Assembly (NCBI GenBank): GCA_977006965.1
Contig: OZ345375.1
Coordinates: 186,001-250,000 of the forward strand
Reading direction: 5' to 3'
From: Phymatolithon calcareum
Taxonomy: Eukaryota; Rhodophyta; Florideophyceae; Hapalidiales
DNA length: 64,000 bases
Shown in pieces: positions 49,170 to 60,266 of the stretch. Numbering within the stretch: the first letter of the stretch is position 1; the number at the start of each line of letters is the position of its first letter. The translations under genes were made by a program, and so were the position numbers. The notes under the pieces are model-generated. The model searched no databases and had not been told where the DNA came from. It was given only the letters and a program-made list of their open reading frames with translations.

Positions 49170-50519
49170 TACACCACTGCAGAGTTCGCACTACTGTACG
49201 TTCTATGGATTCAGAAAAGATGCAGACGTGCGTACTGAACCAGTTTTAATTGTACGCCTAATCGTGGGCTAAGGTCATTACCTGAAAATGCTTCGAGGAC
49301 AAGGCTACCGTACTCGATGCCCCTTCTTTTGTAAATTCTACAGAGCCCTGAGATCCCTACCAATACTAACGATCGGTAAACCGTTCGCGCTCGAGCTGCC
49401 ACCAAAAGCACAACCACTGTTGCAGATACCTCGCATCTTCTGGAATTCTAGTCCAACATCCTTAGCAATCATCTAGTCTATCATGACATCCTGAGCGCCC
49501 TTGTATTTGCACTAATTTGTACAACTCTATTGAAAAGGAAAGATGAAAATGTTTTACTCCTCTGTTACAACAGCGAAGAAGTTTTAGCCCACTTCTCAAT
49601 TATTCGGTTCAACTCGCACAATTGTCTTCCGCACAATATCTAATTTGCCCTGCCCCGTGATAACTTTTCCGTGGTGCAGCTCATCGTACGCAAATCTAAT
49701 GCTCCTGGCGTCCGACTCTTGAATCGTCTGACCCCGGTAGTACGCCATGACACTCTTGGGGTTCTTCACGCCCCACACAATACTTTCGGCCCCATTCGGC
49801 TGATCCTCCGGCCTACTGTCCCTCCCCGGTCCATACCAGTTCTTAATTCCGCTCTGTGAATGTTCATGTCTCAGCCCCAGAATATGACCCAGCTCGTGTA
49901 ACATGGTGTTCACAAAGTAATGCTTCACGTCCGGGCCATAAGACCTGTTGAACACGTAGAGATAGTTCATCGTCTGCTGAAAAGAGTCCGGGAAGAAAGC
50001 GCGTGCCAAAGTGTTCCCCGCATCTTTGTTGAACGTGAGTGTGAAAGACGCATCGTCAAATATTGATACATATTTGAACTCAACACGACCCTCCATCACC
50101 TTATTCCACTGTTTCGCCGCCTCGTACACGGCGACCGCGGCCTGCAACGCCATCTTTCTGTTCGGATAACCATCCGCGCGCGCAGTCCAGTTGATCACAG
50201 ACCCGTTCTTCCAGAGAGACACATTACCGCGATGGAGACCGAGGAATAGTTCCTCCAGCGTGTCATTCTGCTGCGTTTGACAGGGGTACTCCTCACTCGG
50301 CGAGTCGGCGGCTGTTGCTGCGTCAGCTTCGCAGGCGCCGGTGGTGGTGTGCGCGGCTCGTGGAACATCGACGCTGTCAAATATCTTGATTTGTTCGACG
50401 AGTTCAGCTTCTGGGATGGCGGCAAAATCAGGATACTTTTCGCGCACCATCTCCAGATAGAGATCGCGCCGCTTCTTCTTTTCCTCTTTCACAACTGGAG
50501 AGGAGCATTGGCCACCCAT
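49170..50519 (-). repeat. metalloprotease locus duplication, copy B
   Basis: Reverse-orientation counterpart of 33709-35825. Lacks the LINE-A and hAT MITE insertions seen in copy A. Contains a few small indels and a diverged stretch around 49370-49430. Confidence 0.88.
49596..50519 (-). CDS. metzincin-type zinc metalloprotease with MGGxxS N-terminus (copy B)
   Basis: 307 residues, same length as copy A. Start at 50519 (MGGQCSSP). An in-frame ATG 18 bp upstream is less likely because the MGG start is the shared one. The zinc motif HELGHILGLRHEH and Met-turn SVMAY are identical to copy A. From about residue 88 to the end only a handful of residues differ, whereas the first 85 residues, especially the linker 55-86, have diverged. 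Gly2 and Ser6 of the possible myristoylation motif are kept although residues 4 and 5 changed. Cys5 here could add a palmitoylation site. Confidence 0.85.
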   Translation of the reverse strand: MGGQCSSPVVKEEKKKRRDLYLEMVREKYPDFAAIPEAELVEQIKIFDSVDVPRAAHTTTGACEADAATAADSPSEEYPCQTQQNDTLEELFLGLHRGNVSLWKNGSVINWTARADGYPNRKMALQAAVAVYEAAKQWNKVMEGRVEFKYVSIFDDASFTLTFNKDAGNTLARAFFPDSFQQTMNYLYVFNRSYGPDVKHYFVNTMLHELGHILGLRHEHSQSGIKNWYGPGRDSRPEDQPNGAESIVWGVKNPKSVMAYYRGQTIQESDARSIRFAYDELHHGKVITGQGKLDIVRKTIVRVEPNN

Positions 50520-51240
50520 GGTGTTACTTGGATTCAACCGTGGCCCGCGACTGGTGGAGACCTTGCGTACAGATCAATGGCGGGTGAGCCGAACGCGATT
50601 TTTTCCAAATTAGTAAAATCCTGGTCTGCTCAAGCCGCATGTAATGCTTGATGAGACTCTTTCGCAAAAATGCTCTGCAGTGCATTTCCACGCTTACTTT
50701 ATCTCCACATGCGACTGCATCCCCAACGTAACGGTGGGGTCGGGGGCTTGGGCTTAGAAGCAAATGCAGTGTTGGATGGCTAGTATTGGTGTACAATAAT
50801 AAAATTCAATTTGTCCTCACGGTCTTCCAAGAATTTTTGTTCCAGGTTGGAAGCAAAACGTTTCGAGATTTTATTGGTCTGCGACACCGTGTGCAAATAA
50901 ATAACTCAGGTTGCAGTTATGATACCTGCAGCAATTTAAATGCCGACTTGGAAATTGTGCAAAGGGGCAGTGGTAGACTCTCGCATTGGTGAGTGTGAAA
51001 TCTACAATACTTTGAACAAGAATTGCACCTCAGTCGACTGAGGTTCAATTCCCAAAGTATTTGAATCTCCACTAGTCATGCGAACTACACCACACGAGTT
51101 CTAGATTAAAAAGATTTTACCATAATACTCTCGAGTGCATGAGTCGCCGTCGATGGAGGAGTCAGCACTCTGAATTCATCAGTAATAGTTGTTCTCGACA
51201 TGGCTCTTAACGGGGGAAATCGGCGACAGCATCTTCACTG
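50520..51240. other. upstream region of metalloprotease copy B
   Basis: Only the first about 35 bp upstream of the ATG resemble copy A. A tRNA-like stretch near 50965-51045 was considered and not accepted. Otherwise no signal. Confidence 0.35.
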
Positions 51241-51252
51241 GGATAAGACTTG

Positions 51253-51444
51253 TTTTTTATTGCAATTTTTAAAGCCCCGCAGTCATACGAATATACGGGC
51301 AGGGCTTCCTCAGGTGCTGCCCTCGCTAGGGCGGCTCTACTCTTATGTCTGGAATTCTATCTGAGACCCTAGCATGTTTCGGTTGTTTTGATTGCTCTTC
51401 GTAGCAGTTTCGAGGCGTCGCTTCTTCTTTCAGTACAGGTCTTC
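51253..51444 (-). mobile_element. LINE-A 3'-terminal insertion
   Basis: 192 bp flanked by the 12-bp duplication GGATAAGACTTG at 51241-51252 and 51445-51456. It begins with a T run and TTTTTAAAGCCCCGCAGTCA on plus, so the element is on minus. Only 3' untranslated sequence is present. Confidence 0.88.
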
Positions 51445-51456
51445 GGATAAGACTTG

Positions 51457-51990
51457 GTCTGAAATTGAGCGACAGTAGAGCAGAAAGCGAAACATCGCGT
51501 TAAATCGTGCGTATTATGGGAGATGCACGGTTTGTGGTATCATATTTTGGCGTCGTTGCCATGGTTCGTCTCAATTCAATTTTTCGCTATTGCTTCCAAT
51601 GGAGCAATGTGGCAATCAGTAGCATAGGATTTCTCGCAAGCAATTGGATGGATGGATTTCTGTTTTATTGAAGCTCCCTTAGTCAATTTGTCGGTCGAAA
51701 ACCGTGAAAAATGGTCGGGATGAAAAACAAGGTCTTTGCTGACCCTGTCCTTTACTTCTTCCCTTCTTGCCGAGTCTGCTAGTCAGAACTTCGGCAGGGG
51801 CTTATGTAGAGCAAAAGAGTGCTGCATAATTGCAGGACTCGGTAGCTACAAGTCATGTGCTACCCACGATGTTAAACGGTAAGACTAGTAAAGGTTGAAT
51901 TGTGCTTAGGAGTGTGTCTGCAAGTTGTCACCTTGGGAACACCATCATACATCGGAGCAATCATGTACCGTGTTGATGTAGTATTGACAA
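51457..51990. other. intergenic DNA with one dispersed 3' end
   Basis: A repeat shared with 20660-20700 lies at 51650-51690. No gene recognised. Confidence 0.35.
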
Positions 51991-51994
51991 TGAC

Positions 51995-52165
51995 CCAAGA
52001 CACAATTATCATTGCACCTGAGAGACTTTTCGTTGCGCTACAATCCTTCGCTTACGTTTTCATTTTGATTTCGGACATTTTCTTTGGACGGTATCAACTG
52101 CAATTTCCAGCATCTCTTTTTGAATATCGGAAAGTCGCTGCTTGGGCATTAAGTTTGAGATAACT
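51995..52165 (-). repeat. unoccupied copy of the repeat split at 20.8-22.6 kb
   Basis: Continuous from CACAATTATCATTGCACCTG through ACGGTATCAACTGCAATTTC. The other copy has a 1764-bp LINE-A between these parts. The minus strand reads a short frame with NENVSEGL at its end in both copies. Confidence 0.65.
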
Positions 52166-52840
52166 GTGAGAGCTCGCAAGCAATTGTAATTGAGGATCTT
52201 CTGTCAATACCAATTGAATTTAATTATAGGCGCAACAAAGTTTACTACTTTAATCTAAATGTCACTGCTAGCTAAAAGTAAACGGCTCAGTTCCAATGTG
52301 CAGTGCAATTGGAAGCTATGCTCCAAGTAGCATGGCAATAGCTAAACCTCCATGCAATAAATAGAAAAATTGCAATTAATTGTCATAAAATTGAATTTGG
52401 ACGATCCCTGGTCGTTAATTGTGTTGCAAACGTGACGAGAAGTGCACCCTGCAAAGTTCCATGCCAATAAATTCAAGTAGGACCATTTTTCATAGCGCTC
52501 AAATGCGGTACTTGAGGCGGCGAGCGATGTTACAGAGTATAACGCAGTAGAGCGAGCGTTCTGTCCATTCGATTGCGCTTGGATTGATTTCTTCCACTGG
52601 GCAAGGTGCAGGGCCTACTGCTACCTGCAATGCACAAGGGTATTATAAATTAATATGTTCTTCAACTTAGCTAACTCCATGGAGTTCAATCCAACATCCC
52701 TAAGACCCAGGATGATTCCCTTCACTGCGGTTATGCTTTGAAGAGTTGCGTGTTCAGCAACTCCCCTTTATCGATGGTCTTGCCAAGTACTCTTTGCGTC
52801 TAGGTTCGTGGATATCCACGGGTGTATGCGCGAAAATTCA
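52166..52840. other. intergenic DNA with hAT-MITE-like scraps
   Basis: CAATTGAATTTAATTATAGG and AATTGAATTTGGACGATCCC resemble the hAT-like ends seen near 17.9 and 20.3 kb. No gene. Confidence 0.3.
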
Positions 52841-52854
52841 CTTAAATAGCCCGG

Positions 52855-52902
52855 GGCAAACGCGTTGGTGGTTTTAAAATAAAAATCTACTTTCTTCTTC
52901 TT
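52855..52902 (+). repeat. retroposon family F terminal scrap
   Basis: GGCAAACGCGTTGGTGGTTT, AAATAAAAATC and a TTC-rich tail, between near-repeats AATAGCCCGGG and AATAACCCGGG that look like a decayed duplication. Confidence 0.5.
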
Positions 52903-53385
52903 GAATAACCCGGGACAGGCAGAGATCTCGCTTTTTCCCTTCGTGTTCCACGTCGTGCCATTCTCCCTGGCCCAATGCGTCGCCGTGTCGAGGATCCAGC
53001 GCATTCCAGCGAATGTTTTTGCTTTCAGTTGAACGTCGTCTGCAACACTGATTGCGGGGCTCTTGGACATAAGCTGTTGTGCCTGTCCCACCTCCTGTGC
53101 AAATGTGTCCATGAATATGTGTTTTAATTGGCCAGATCCGAGATTGAGTAGTTTTGTGTACTGCCGAGTACTTGATTCCATCTAAAAGAAAATGGAATCA
53201 TGTTCTTATACACTGCGATACTTTCTGTGGCTGTCGAGGTCAAAAGTATTGAATACATATTCCATACTATAGAAATTGTACAACATGATGGAACATGAAT
53301 TCCATCGGAACCTCTTGTTCTTAAAAGATGAAGTGGCAGTGCTGCGCATCCATTAGGTGAGGTAGAAACGAAAAGAGTGTGCACT

Positions 53386-54425
53386 TTTTTTTTGAATTTT
53401 GAATTTATTAAACGCCCTCAGAAACACTCATAAGACTGTATGGGAGATGCGTTTCAGATGCTACTACGTGGTAGCTCCGTTACTCTGTTAAATCCCGCAA
53501 AAGCTCGTTGCTATCGTCGTAGCCCTAGCTGCAAAAACCCTCCTCCAGAGAAGGTGGAGGGAAAAGCTTAGAGTCCACTTGTCCTGTTTGTAGGAATCTC
53601 AGCGTCGCCGTTCTATTTTGTCTTGGTCTATTCCATGTCGTCATAAAAGACGATTGTGAGGAATAGTACTTTGTCAAGTGCCATTTCAGTCTCACTAGTC
53701 TCCTCTTCCGATAGTCGATATCTTTGAAGGTACACTTCGAGCTTGTTCATGAGAGTTGGTACGATATCACCGAATTTGTATTTCAGAAGTGTGGTACTCA
53801 ATGGGGGAAAACCTCCGAATGCCCATTAATCGCCAATTGGCAGTGACGTGCTTTCGGTAGTCTGATGATGGCGGGAGTAGACCCGGGAATATCATAAGGA
53901 ATTTTCCTCTTTCTGCTCGCCTCCAAGCCGTCTCCTTCGTCTTTAAAGAGCAGGTCCCTCAACGATTTTGCTGAAACTCGCTGCTTAAGATAGGTTAGTG
54001 CCGTCTCGAATAGGTCGTGATGTAACATTGATGATACGTCACGACACACCCATTGCAATTCCTCAACGTCTCTTTCCTCTCTTGGGACTGCGAGTAAGCC
54101 CATTTTCCTTGTTCTGGCTCGTTCAAGCATTCGTAACGCTAAAACTAGTCTTCTGTCTTCCGCATTATGTATGCGACCGAGAAGACGAAGTCTCGCGTGT
54201 CGATTTTTGCGATTGGACCAAATACCTGTCCGAAAAAAGTCTTCTCCACGTCTGCAATAGCTGTTTGAACTCTGGTCGTCCATGGCGTCAGGTGCATGGC
54301 ATATTCCCATCTTGGCTGTATCAAGGCCTTGTACATCTTGATTGCTTTTAAGGGGCTGAGTCCCCGGGCTGTTACACCAAGGGATCTCAGCTGATAAACT
54401 GCTATCTTATCTTGGCCTGTCGGAT
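53386..54425 (-). mobile_element. 5'-truncated LINE-B insertion (longest B copy)
   Basis: 1040-bp insertion flanked by the 15-bp duplication AAAAGAGTGTGCACT at 53371-53385 and 54426-54440. A T run at the start gives the poly-A side. It encodes, with a frameshift, AVYQLRSLGVTARGLSPLKA then IQPRWEYAMHLTPWTTRVQT (RT thumb), GRIHNAEDRRLVLALRML and an ASRKRKIPYDIPGSTPA block. A second frameshift near 53826 separates the final part. It extends furthest into the RT thumb of all LINE copies here. Confidence 0.9.
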
Positions 54426-54440
54426 AAAAGAGTGTGCACT

Positions 54441-55356
54441 GTGCTGTTTAGCATTAAGATGGCCATTACGGAAGTTTCGCCGGTTATAGTGCAACTCTTC
54501 GAATTGAACGCGATCTAAACGTCAGATATTCGCACTCAGTTTTTGTAGCAATGCTGTTGGCACATACCAAAGACTTAAGCAGAAGTATCCATACGATTGC
54601 GAGTTCGAGTCCTGTCGTGATCGAATCAGCAAGATACATTTGAAGGGGGCCATATTTCTCGATTTCTACGCCAACGAATTCTTCGCGAAAGCCCAACAAT
54701 GTATGAAAAATTAATCATTGCTACTCCTCAACCTCTTTCTACTCATCAATTGATGAGTAGAAAGACGTTGAGGATATTCTTTCAATGAATAAGATCTCAG
54801 CCTGAAGAATCTTCTCACATGTGGCCAGACTTCATTCTGGGCGAAAATTCACAATGAAGATGTAAAGCTAAGCGAACTGTTTTTTGCAGCAGCTTTGTAA
54901 AATTGTGCTCTTAGCTCTCGCGTTGATTTGGGGGAGTGATGAAAACCAGTCTTACCGTTTCATGAGCTTCTCTTAAGATGCTTACTAATCGGTAAGACTG
55001 GTCAAAACAACAAACCACTGTAAATTGCTGATTGAGCTAGCAGTCAAAACCTGCTATCGGTTGACCTATGTTTGGATACATAGCGAGAAATCAATTGTGG
55101 AAGCCTCTTCCCCTTCCATCTCTGGAGACCGAAGTTTTTCCATGTTTCGGGGAGACAAGAAAAAATCAGTCGATTTTTGTTTTTAAACTTGACGAGTGCC
55201 GAAAAGATATTTCGCAACATACCAGTTTACATGCCGAACACTTGTGGTATAAAATGTCCAGCACTCTCAGTCCGGAGCGTGGTTGAGGCCCAACGTCGAA
55301 GGAGCGAAAAATCCGCCACAAAGGTCTTGAAAATGGTGGGAATTGATGGACTGATT
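54441..55356. other. intergenic DNA, no recognised gene
   Basis: A B-box-like GAGTTCGAGTCCTG occurs near 54600 but no tRNA fold was convincing. Nothing else recognised. Confidence 0.35.
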
Positions 55357-55418
55357 GTAATTTCTCAATTATTTGAAGGACCAACTCCAACACTCCTCCT
55401 TGGGGCTTCAGAGTTGAA

Positions 55419-57026
55419 TTACTGAGCTCGAACACCAATTAATTCTCTGAACTTCTCGAACTTGATTCTGTCGAGAGGTTTTGTAAAACCGTCAGCCATT
55501 TTGTGTGCCGAAGCTATGTATTTAGGCTGAACGGCTCCCCGCTGCACACATTCACGAATGTAGTGATGTCTTGTGTCTATATGCTTCGCTTTGCGCATAT
55601 TTGCGGTACATGTTGCCCATGCTTGTGCTGCTTGATTGTCAATATTCATCCGAGTTGGCTCAACCGATCCTTGATGACTTTCGGCTAAAAATAAACGAAG
55701 CCAATTGATTTCCTTGCAGCATTCGGACATGGCGAAATATTCCGCCTCCGCAGTAGAGAGCGCGGTACTTTTTAGCTTCTTGCTGTACCATTCAATGTGA
55801 TACTTATTAATAGAGGCAGTGAAACCAGAGCGGGACTTTCTGTCTTCCTTGTTCCCAGCAAAGTCCGCATCAACTGATACCTCAAGCACAAGTGGGTTTG
55901 TTTGATCTTTGTAATACTTTAGCTCGTATAGTCTTGTTTTCTTGAGATAACGAAGTACACGTTTTGCCGAGTTAAGCAAAAACGGTGTAGGGCGCTCAAC
56001 ATATTGGGATAGTATTCCAACCGACGTTGCTATGTCAGGGCGTGTCCTTATTGCCAAGAATAGAAGTGACCCAATGATGCTTCTGTACTGAGCATTGTTG
56101 ATAATCTTTTGCGTTTTGTTCGCATCCAGCTCGTCATAGAAGTTTGAGGTCAGAGGAGTATGTACGATTTTCGCATCTTCCATGTTATGCTCCTTCAAAA
56201 CTTCATCAATAAATGCCGTCTGGGAAAATGTGCATTTTTCATGCTCAAGTTTGATGTGTACTCCAAGGTACCAGGATACATCTCCTAGATCTGTACCTTC
56301 AAAAGCAGATAGGAATTCCTCGGAAGCGTCATTTAGGGTCTTATTGCCGTTTGAAACAAATATAAGGTCATCCACGTAGACGAGGACCATCACCAAAGTC
56401 TTTCCTTTTGGTGAATTTCCTTCTCGGATGAAAACCGCCTGATCGCTTGAGAGTTGCTTGTATCCGTTTTTTGAAAATATTTCACGAAGTTTCTTCCACC
56501 ATGCCAGTGGTGCTTGGTGAAGCCCATACAATGCCTTTTGTAGCTCGTAGACTTGGCTTTGTCTCATGTGTTTGGATAAATTTGTGGGGTGTTTGACATG
56601 TACCTCTCGGTCTATATCGCCTTTAAGGAATGCGGTTCTCACATCCACGTGTTTTGCATGCCAACCATTGTGTAATACAATAGCCATTACTGTTCTCACA
56701 AGAGCGAAATTCACCACTGGTGAGTATACGTCATCATAGTCGACGCCAAACTTTTGTAGATGACCTCCCACCACTATGCGAGCCTTGAAACGGACTGGAT
56801 TTCCATTTTCATCTCTCTTGATTTTCAAGATTATTTGTGCGGGAAGTGATTTGATGTTAGATATTTTCTCAACAGGTTTCCACGTTTGTTTCTCGGATAA
56901 ACTGTCGAGTTCTTCTCGTATGGCCTCAAGCCAAAGCTTTTTCTCCTCCGGGCTTGACTCCTCCAAAGCCTGTTTGGTTGTAGGCGTATCACTTGTTGTG
57001 ATTGGAATTGTTATAAGACCCCGCAA
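55419..57026 (-). pseudogene. Copia RT and RNase H
   Basis: 535 open codons. RT signatures are KQTWKPVEKI, the AFLKGDIDREV block, YELQKALYGLHQAPLAWW and the catalytic LVYVDDLIFVS (YVDD). RNase H-side marks are SIIGSLLFLAIRTRPDI, DADFAGNKEDRKSRSG, STAEAEYFAMSECCKE and MNIDNQAAQAW. This is the best preserved part of the element. Upstream it joins the integrase almost directly, and the spacer usually found there is missing. Confidence 0.9.
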
Positions 57027-57896
57027 AATGATTTTCTGTTTTTCCCGTTAGTTTCTCGTATGGGCTGCAGCCAATTTGCTTGTTACAGATTCGATTTTTC
57101 ACATACGCGGCATGATGTGCTGCGTGTTCCCAGTATCTTGCTGAGAGTCCAGCTTCTTCCAGCATTGTTCTCACTGGATCCATGACTGTTCTGTTCGTCC
57201 TTTCAGCGAACGGATTATGTTCGGGTGTGTATGGTGCTGTACTGGTGTGTTTAGTGTTGTTTTCTCTATCATCCGTGAAAGAGAATTCACCTCCTCCATC
57301 TGTGTGCAGCCTTTGTACACCTCCTGGAAAATATTTCGATGCATCACACTGCTTGTAGGCCTCATAGGTATCATTTGCATCAGATTTCGCAGTGATGCAT
57401 ACCACATTTTGATATCTCGTTGCTTGGTCTGTGAAGGTAACGAATTACTTAGACCCATCGTTGCTCTTTGGTAATGGACCCGCCAGGTTTGAGTGAACTA
57501 TCTCTCCGGGTGTATCCGCTTCTTGGAATTTAGACTTGAATGGTTTCTTATATGCCTTTCCTAGAGCGCACGGGTGACACAATGAAAGTTTTCCCGTGAG
57601 AGAGATTTCTCCATTTGCCTTTTTGTGGGTCGCTTTGATTATTTTCTCACTTGTATGGATTAGTCGTCGATGCAAAAGATTGATTTCATTCGGAATCTTG
57701 GATGTATTCAATGCAGAACGAGATGTCTCATCATTCATAGATTCAGTCTCGAAGCAGTACAATCCATTTTCATGTCGAGGTATTTTTGATATGATCATAG
57801 AAGCATGCACAGAAAACTTCTTCGTATTCAAAACCACGGCGCACTCTTTGGTGAACACCACGATATTTCCTTGATCGCGTATCTCTCCTAGAGACA
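57027..57896 (-). pseudogene. Copia GAG-pre-integrase and integrase
   Basis: From the piggyBac boundary: SLGEIRDQGNIVVFT, then the pre-integrase zinc finger (LLHRRLIHTSEKII...SLCHPCALGKAYK). After an in-frame TAA near 57447 comes FVTFTDQATRYQ, then the DDE core with LHTDGGGEF and the Glu in TPEHNPFAERTNRTVMD. It ends at NKQIGCSPYEKLTGK, where about 100 or more residues normally present before RT are gone. Confidence 0.85.
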
Positions 57897-57900
57897 CTAG

Positions 57901-59872
57901 TGTCTATGTGCCGGAAATTTACCCTCATTTGAAGGGCACTTTTCCCTCAATTGAGGGAAGAGATTCATTCAATTTTTTGTTCATGAAAGTTACTCGCTAT
58001 CAAGAGCATCAACAGCGCCAAGCTCATAGATGTCTTCAGCATGCTTAGTGAAGCAGTTCCTAACAGTAGAAATGCCGCAAATGTATATTGTGGCACTATC
58101 AAGCGTATTACTTTGTGAGAACACAATGGTCGAGGTCTTGCATTTTCAAACTCTGCAGTTGTTTTGCGCGCCAAAAGTAGTCATCATGACCTCTGCAATC
58201 ATCCTTTTACTTTTCTTAGGGATAACGTGGCGTCTAACACTGCTCTCGAATGCAAAAGTACCCTATGGCGCTACTGAACGTCGACAAGTAATGCGCGTGT
58301 CAAATGCTGTCGATGACTTGCTCTCCCGGCACTTCACAAAACCTTCACTGCGTCATGTGCTGCTGACACTCTGCATGGTCACCAGAGAATAACAGCTAGA
58401 TATCAACCTGCAAAATCGCCAGAAGAGTTAGATGGCCCCTATGAACTATAGGCGCACTTGGTGAATCTCTGCAGAGTCAGCACTCACCAAGCATGAATCC
58501 GCACATGCAATGCGCCTTATACCGGCATACGCGGTCACAAGACAGCACAGAACTGCCATTCCGTGGGCCATCTCGCCTTCAAAATCTCTTTGACACAGTG
58601 TGCTTTCCGCGGTCATTCGTGGGATCGACAATATCTTGACCGAGGTGACCAGCGGCACTGCGCAGAGTACATGTCGCCTAATTCACTTGATGACACTCTG
58701 AATGAATTCAACCGGAGGTATTCGGCCACCGGCATCTCTGTTTTGGAAGAAGAAGGACCGGGGAGATACTTCTTGGGCCTGGTAGACTTCCAGAAAGCGC
58801 TCTCAGCGCCGAACTCAACTCTTGCCATGAGCACGAGTATTTCGAAAAACTTAATAGGCTCTGTCACTGTAGTTTCTTTTCACCCCTTTCTTCTCAGCTT
58901 ACCAGACGTCCAAGCAGCAAGTTTTCGCTGATAACTTGGGGAAAAATCGTCACCACGCAATCGTACTTCGATTGAAGTCCAATACCATAATTCTCGGCTA
59001 AGAAGTCTCCGTTTAGAGTGCGAAGTTTCCACAACTGAGAGTAAAACGTTCTTAAAACGGACATAGAACTTCCGCTTGTACCTTGGCACCCAATGAGCGC
59101 ACGTATTCGGCTCGCGGTCGGGCGTGATGACATCAAGTTCCCGGTGCGATGTTTGGTCTCAAGGGCCCTGTAAGACTTAGGCGAGAGTGCTCGGAAGAGG
59201 GCCTTTAGAGCTTCTGAAGGTTGTATCGAAGCTTGTATGCCCTTCTGAGGAGCATGTGATCGCGACTGTAGACGATAAACAGGCGTTTCGCGATGAAGAT
59301 TAGCATGGATGAACACTGTAAGCAGGCCTGGGCGGCACCGCGCTTTTGCCGGTGTTGGTTCGGTTCAAGCTGCTGACCGTCTGTAATGTCATCGTCAGCG
59401 TTCTCTGACTTGACGTTGACAATGTGGACTGTCTTAATCTTGGTCTTCTTCAATGGATGACGAATCAGAACCCATTTCAGGCGATGTAACATGCTCGCGC
59501 GACCATTGATTTTTTCCCCGAGTACATTCTGAACTATACTGCTCACCTTTTTTAACTTCGAAATGGCTCCGTAAAGTCTGGAGCACTCTGCAAGACCGCT
59601 TGCAGATGCTGCCTTGGTGTGTACTGATGTATCGACCGCGCGCGGCCAGTGTTTTTCTCCTGGAATGGCAGGTCTGGTACGTCTGAGTGACCAACATATT
59701 TTCGTTTCTAGCGCAGAACGAAGCGAATTTAAGGTAGTATTGTGGATACTCCTTGCACAGAAGATGAGCCAGGCTTTAAGAATATGGATGAGTGATCTGT
59801 TTCGAATTTGCTTTATGAATTTTTTCAAGCTTTCAAATCGCCCCTCAATTGAGGGGGTTCGGCACATAGACA
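57901..59872 (-). mobile_element. piggyBac-like element 1 with CTAG target duplication
   Basis: 1972 bp with perfect 13-bp terminal inverted repeats TGTCTATGTGCCG at both ends, flanked by CTAG (57897-57900, 59873-59876). Subterminal palindromes of the CCCTCAATTGAGGG type occur near both ends. Removing the element and one CTAG makes the Copia frame continuous at this point (GTLV then SLGEIR), which fixes the boundaries. The canonical piggyBac target is TTAA, so CTAG is notable. Confidence 0.88.
58445..59790 (-). pseudogene. decayed piggyBac-like transposase
   Basis: Pieces match the open transposase at 62728 on: an N-terminal region VDTSVHTKAASASGLAECSR through INGRASMLHRLKWVLI (about 59640-59430), then LAENYGIGLQSKYDCVVTIF (about 58960) and IKFFEILVLMARVEFGAESA (about 58855-58790). 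Several frameshifts separate them and the catalytic VDES block is not recognisable. Inactive. Confidence 0.7.
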
Positions 59873-59876
59873 CTAG

Positions 59877-60266
59877 AGTCCCATTTAGAGAATCAACATG
59901 AACTGCATTGTTCATCTCCAGCTCTCCAAATTTAACACTTCCCGTCCAAATACATTTTTGCAACATTGATTCCTGCTGCCAATTGTACAGTATCGGTGCA
60001 TCCTTGCTTATAAGTGCCACCCTTAGCATCTGTGGCATTTTTGAACATCGTAGTAGTTGCTCCACTGTCGAGGCAAGGCGGGTTTTCGGTGATTTGCTGT
60101 GCGGCTAATCCAGCATAGCCCCCAATTGTAATCTTCTTGTCTGATTTGGGCTTTTTCTTCTTTCCACTTGCGGTCATTGCCTGCAAGGATTTCTTTGCCT
60201 GATCTGTTAGTCGCAATTCGGAGAGTTAGGATTCTGGAAGCATTTGTCGGCCGTGTGACCTGATCT
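59877..60266 (-). pseudogene. Copia protease region
   Basis: After the TGA in the zinc knuckle the frame continues RSGHTADKC, then shifts. The protease active site CLDSGATTTMF lies near 60080. The frame reaches the piggyBac insertion at about 59880 after NNAVHVDSLNGTLV. Confidence 0.8.

Noticed and set aside
50965-51045. tRNA-like sequence with GGCAGTGGTAGACT and GGTTCAATTCC
   Set aside because: A and B boxes are suggestive, but no acceptable acceptor, anticodon and T-arm set could be drawn by hand.
54540-54625. tRNA-like sequence with GAGTTCGAGTCCTG
   Set aside because: Only the B box is convincing and no cloverleaf is apparent. Probably a SINE or chance match.
57897-59876. 9-bp target duplication CTAGTGTCT for piggyBac-like element 1
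   Set aside because: It would make the inverted repeats asymmetric. The 4-bp CTAG reading gives perfect 13-bp ends and agrees with element 2.
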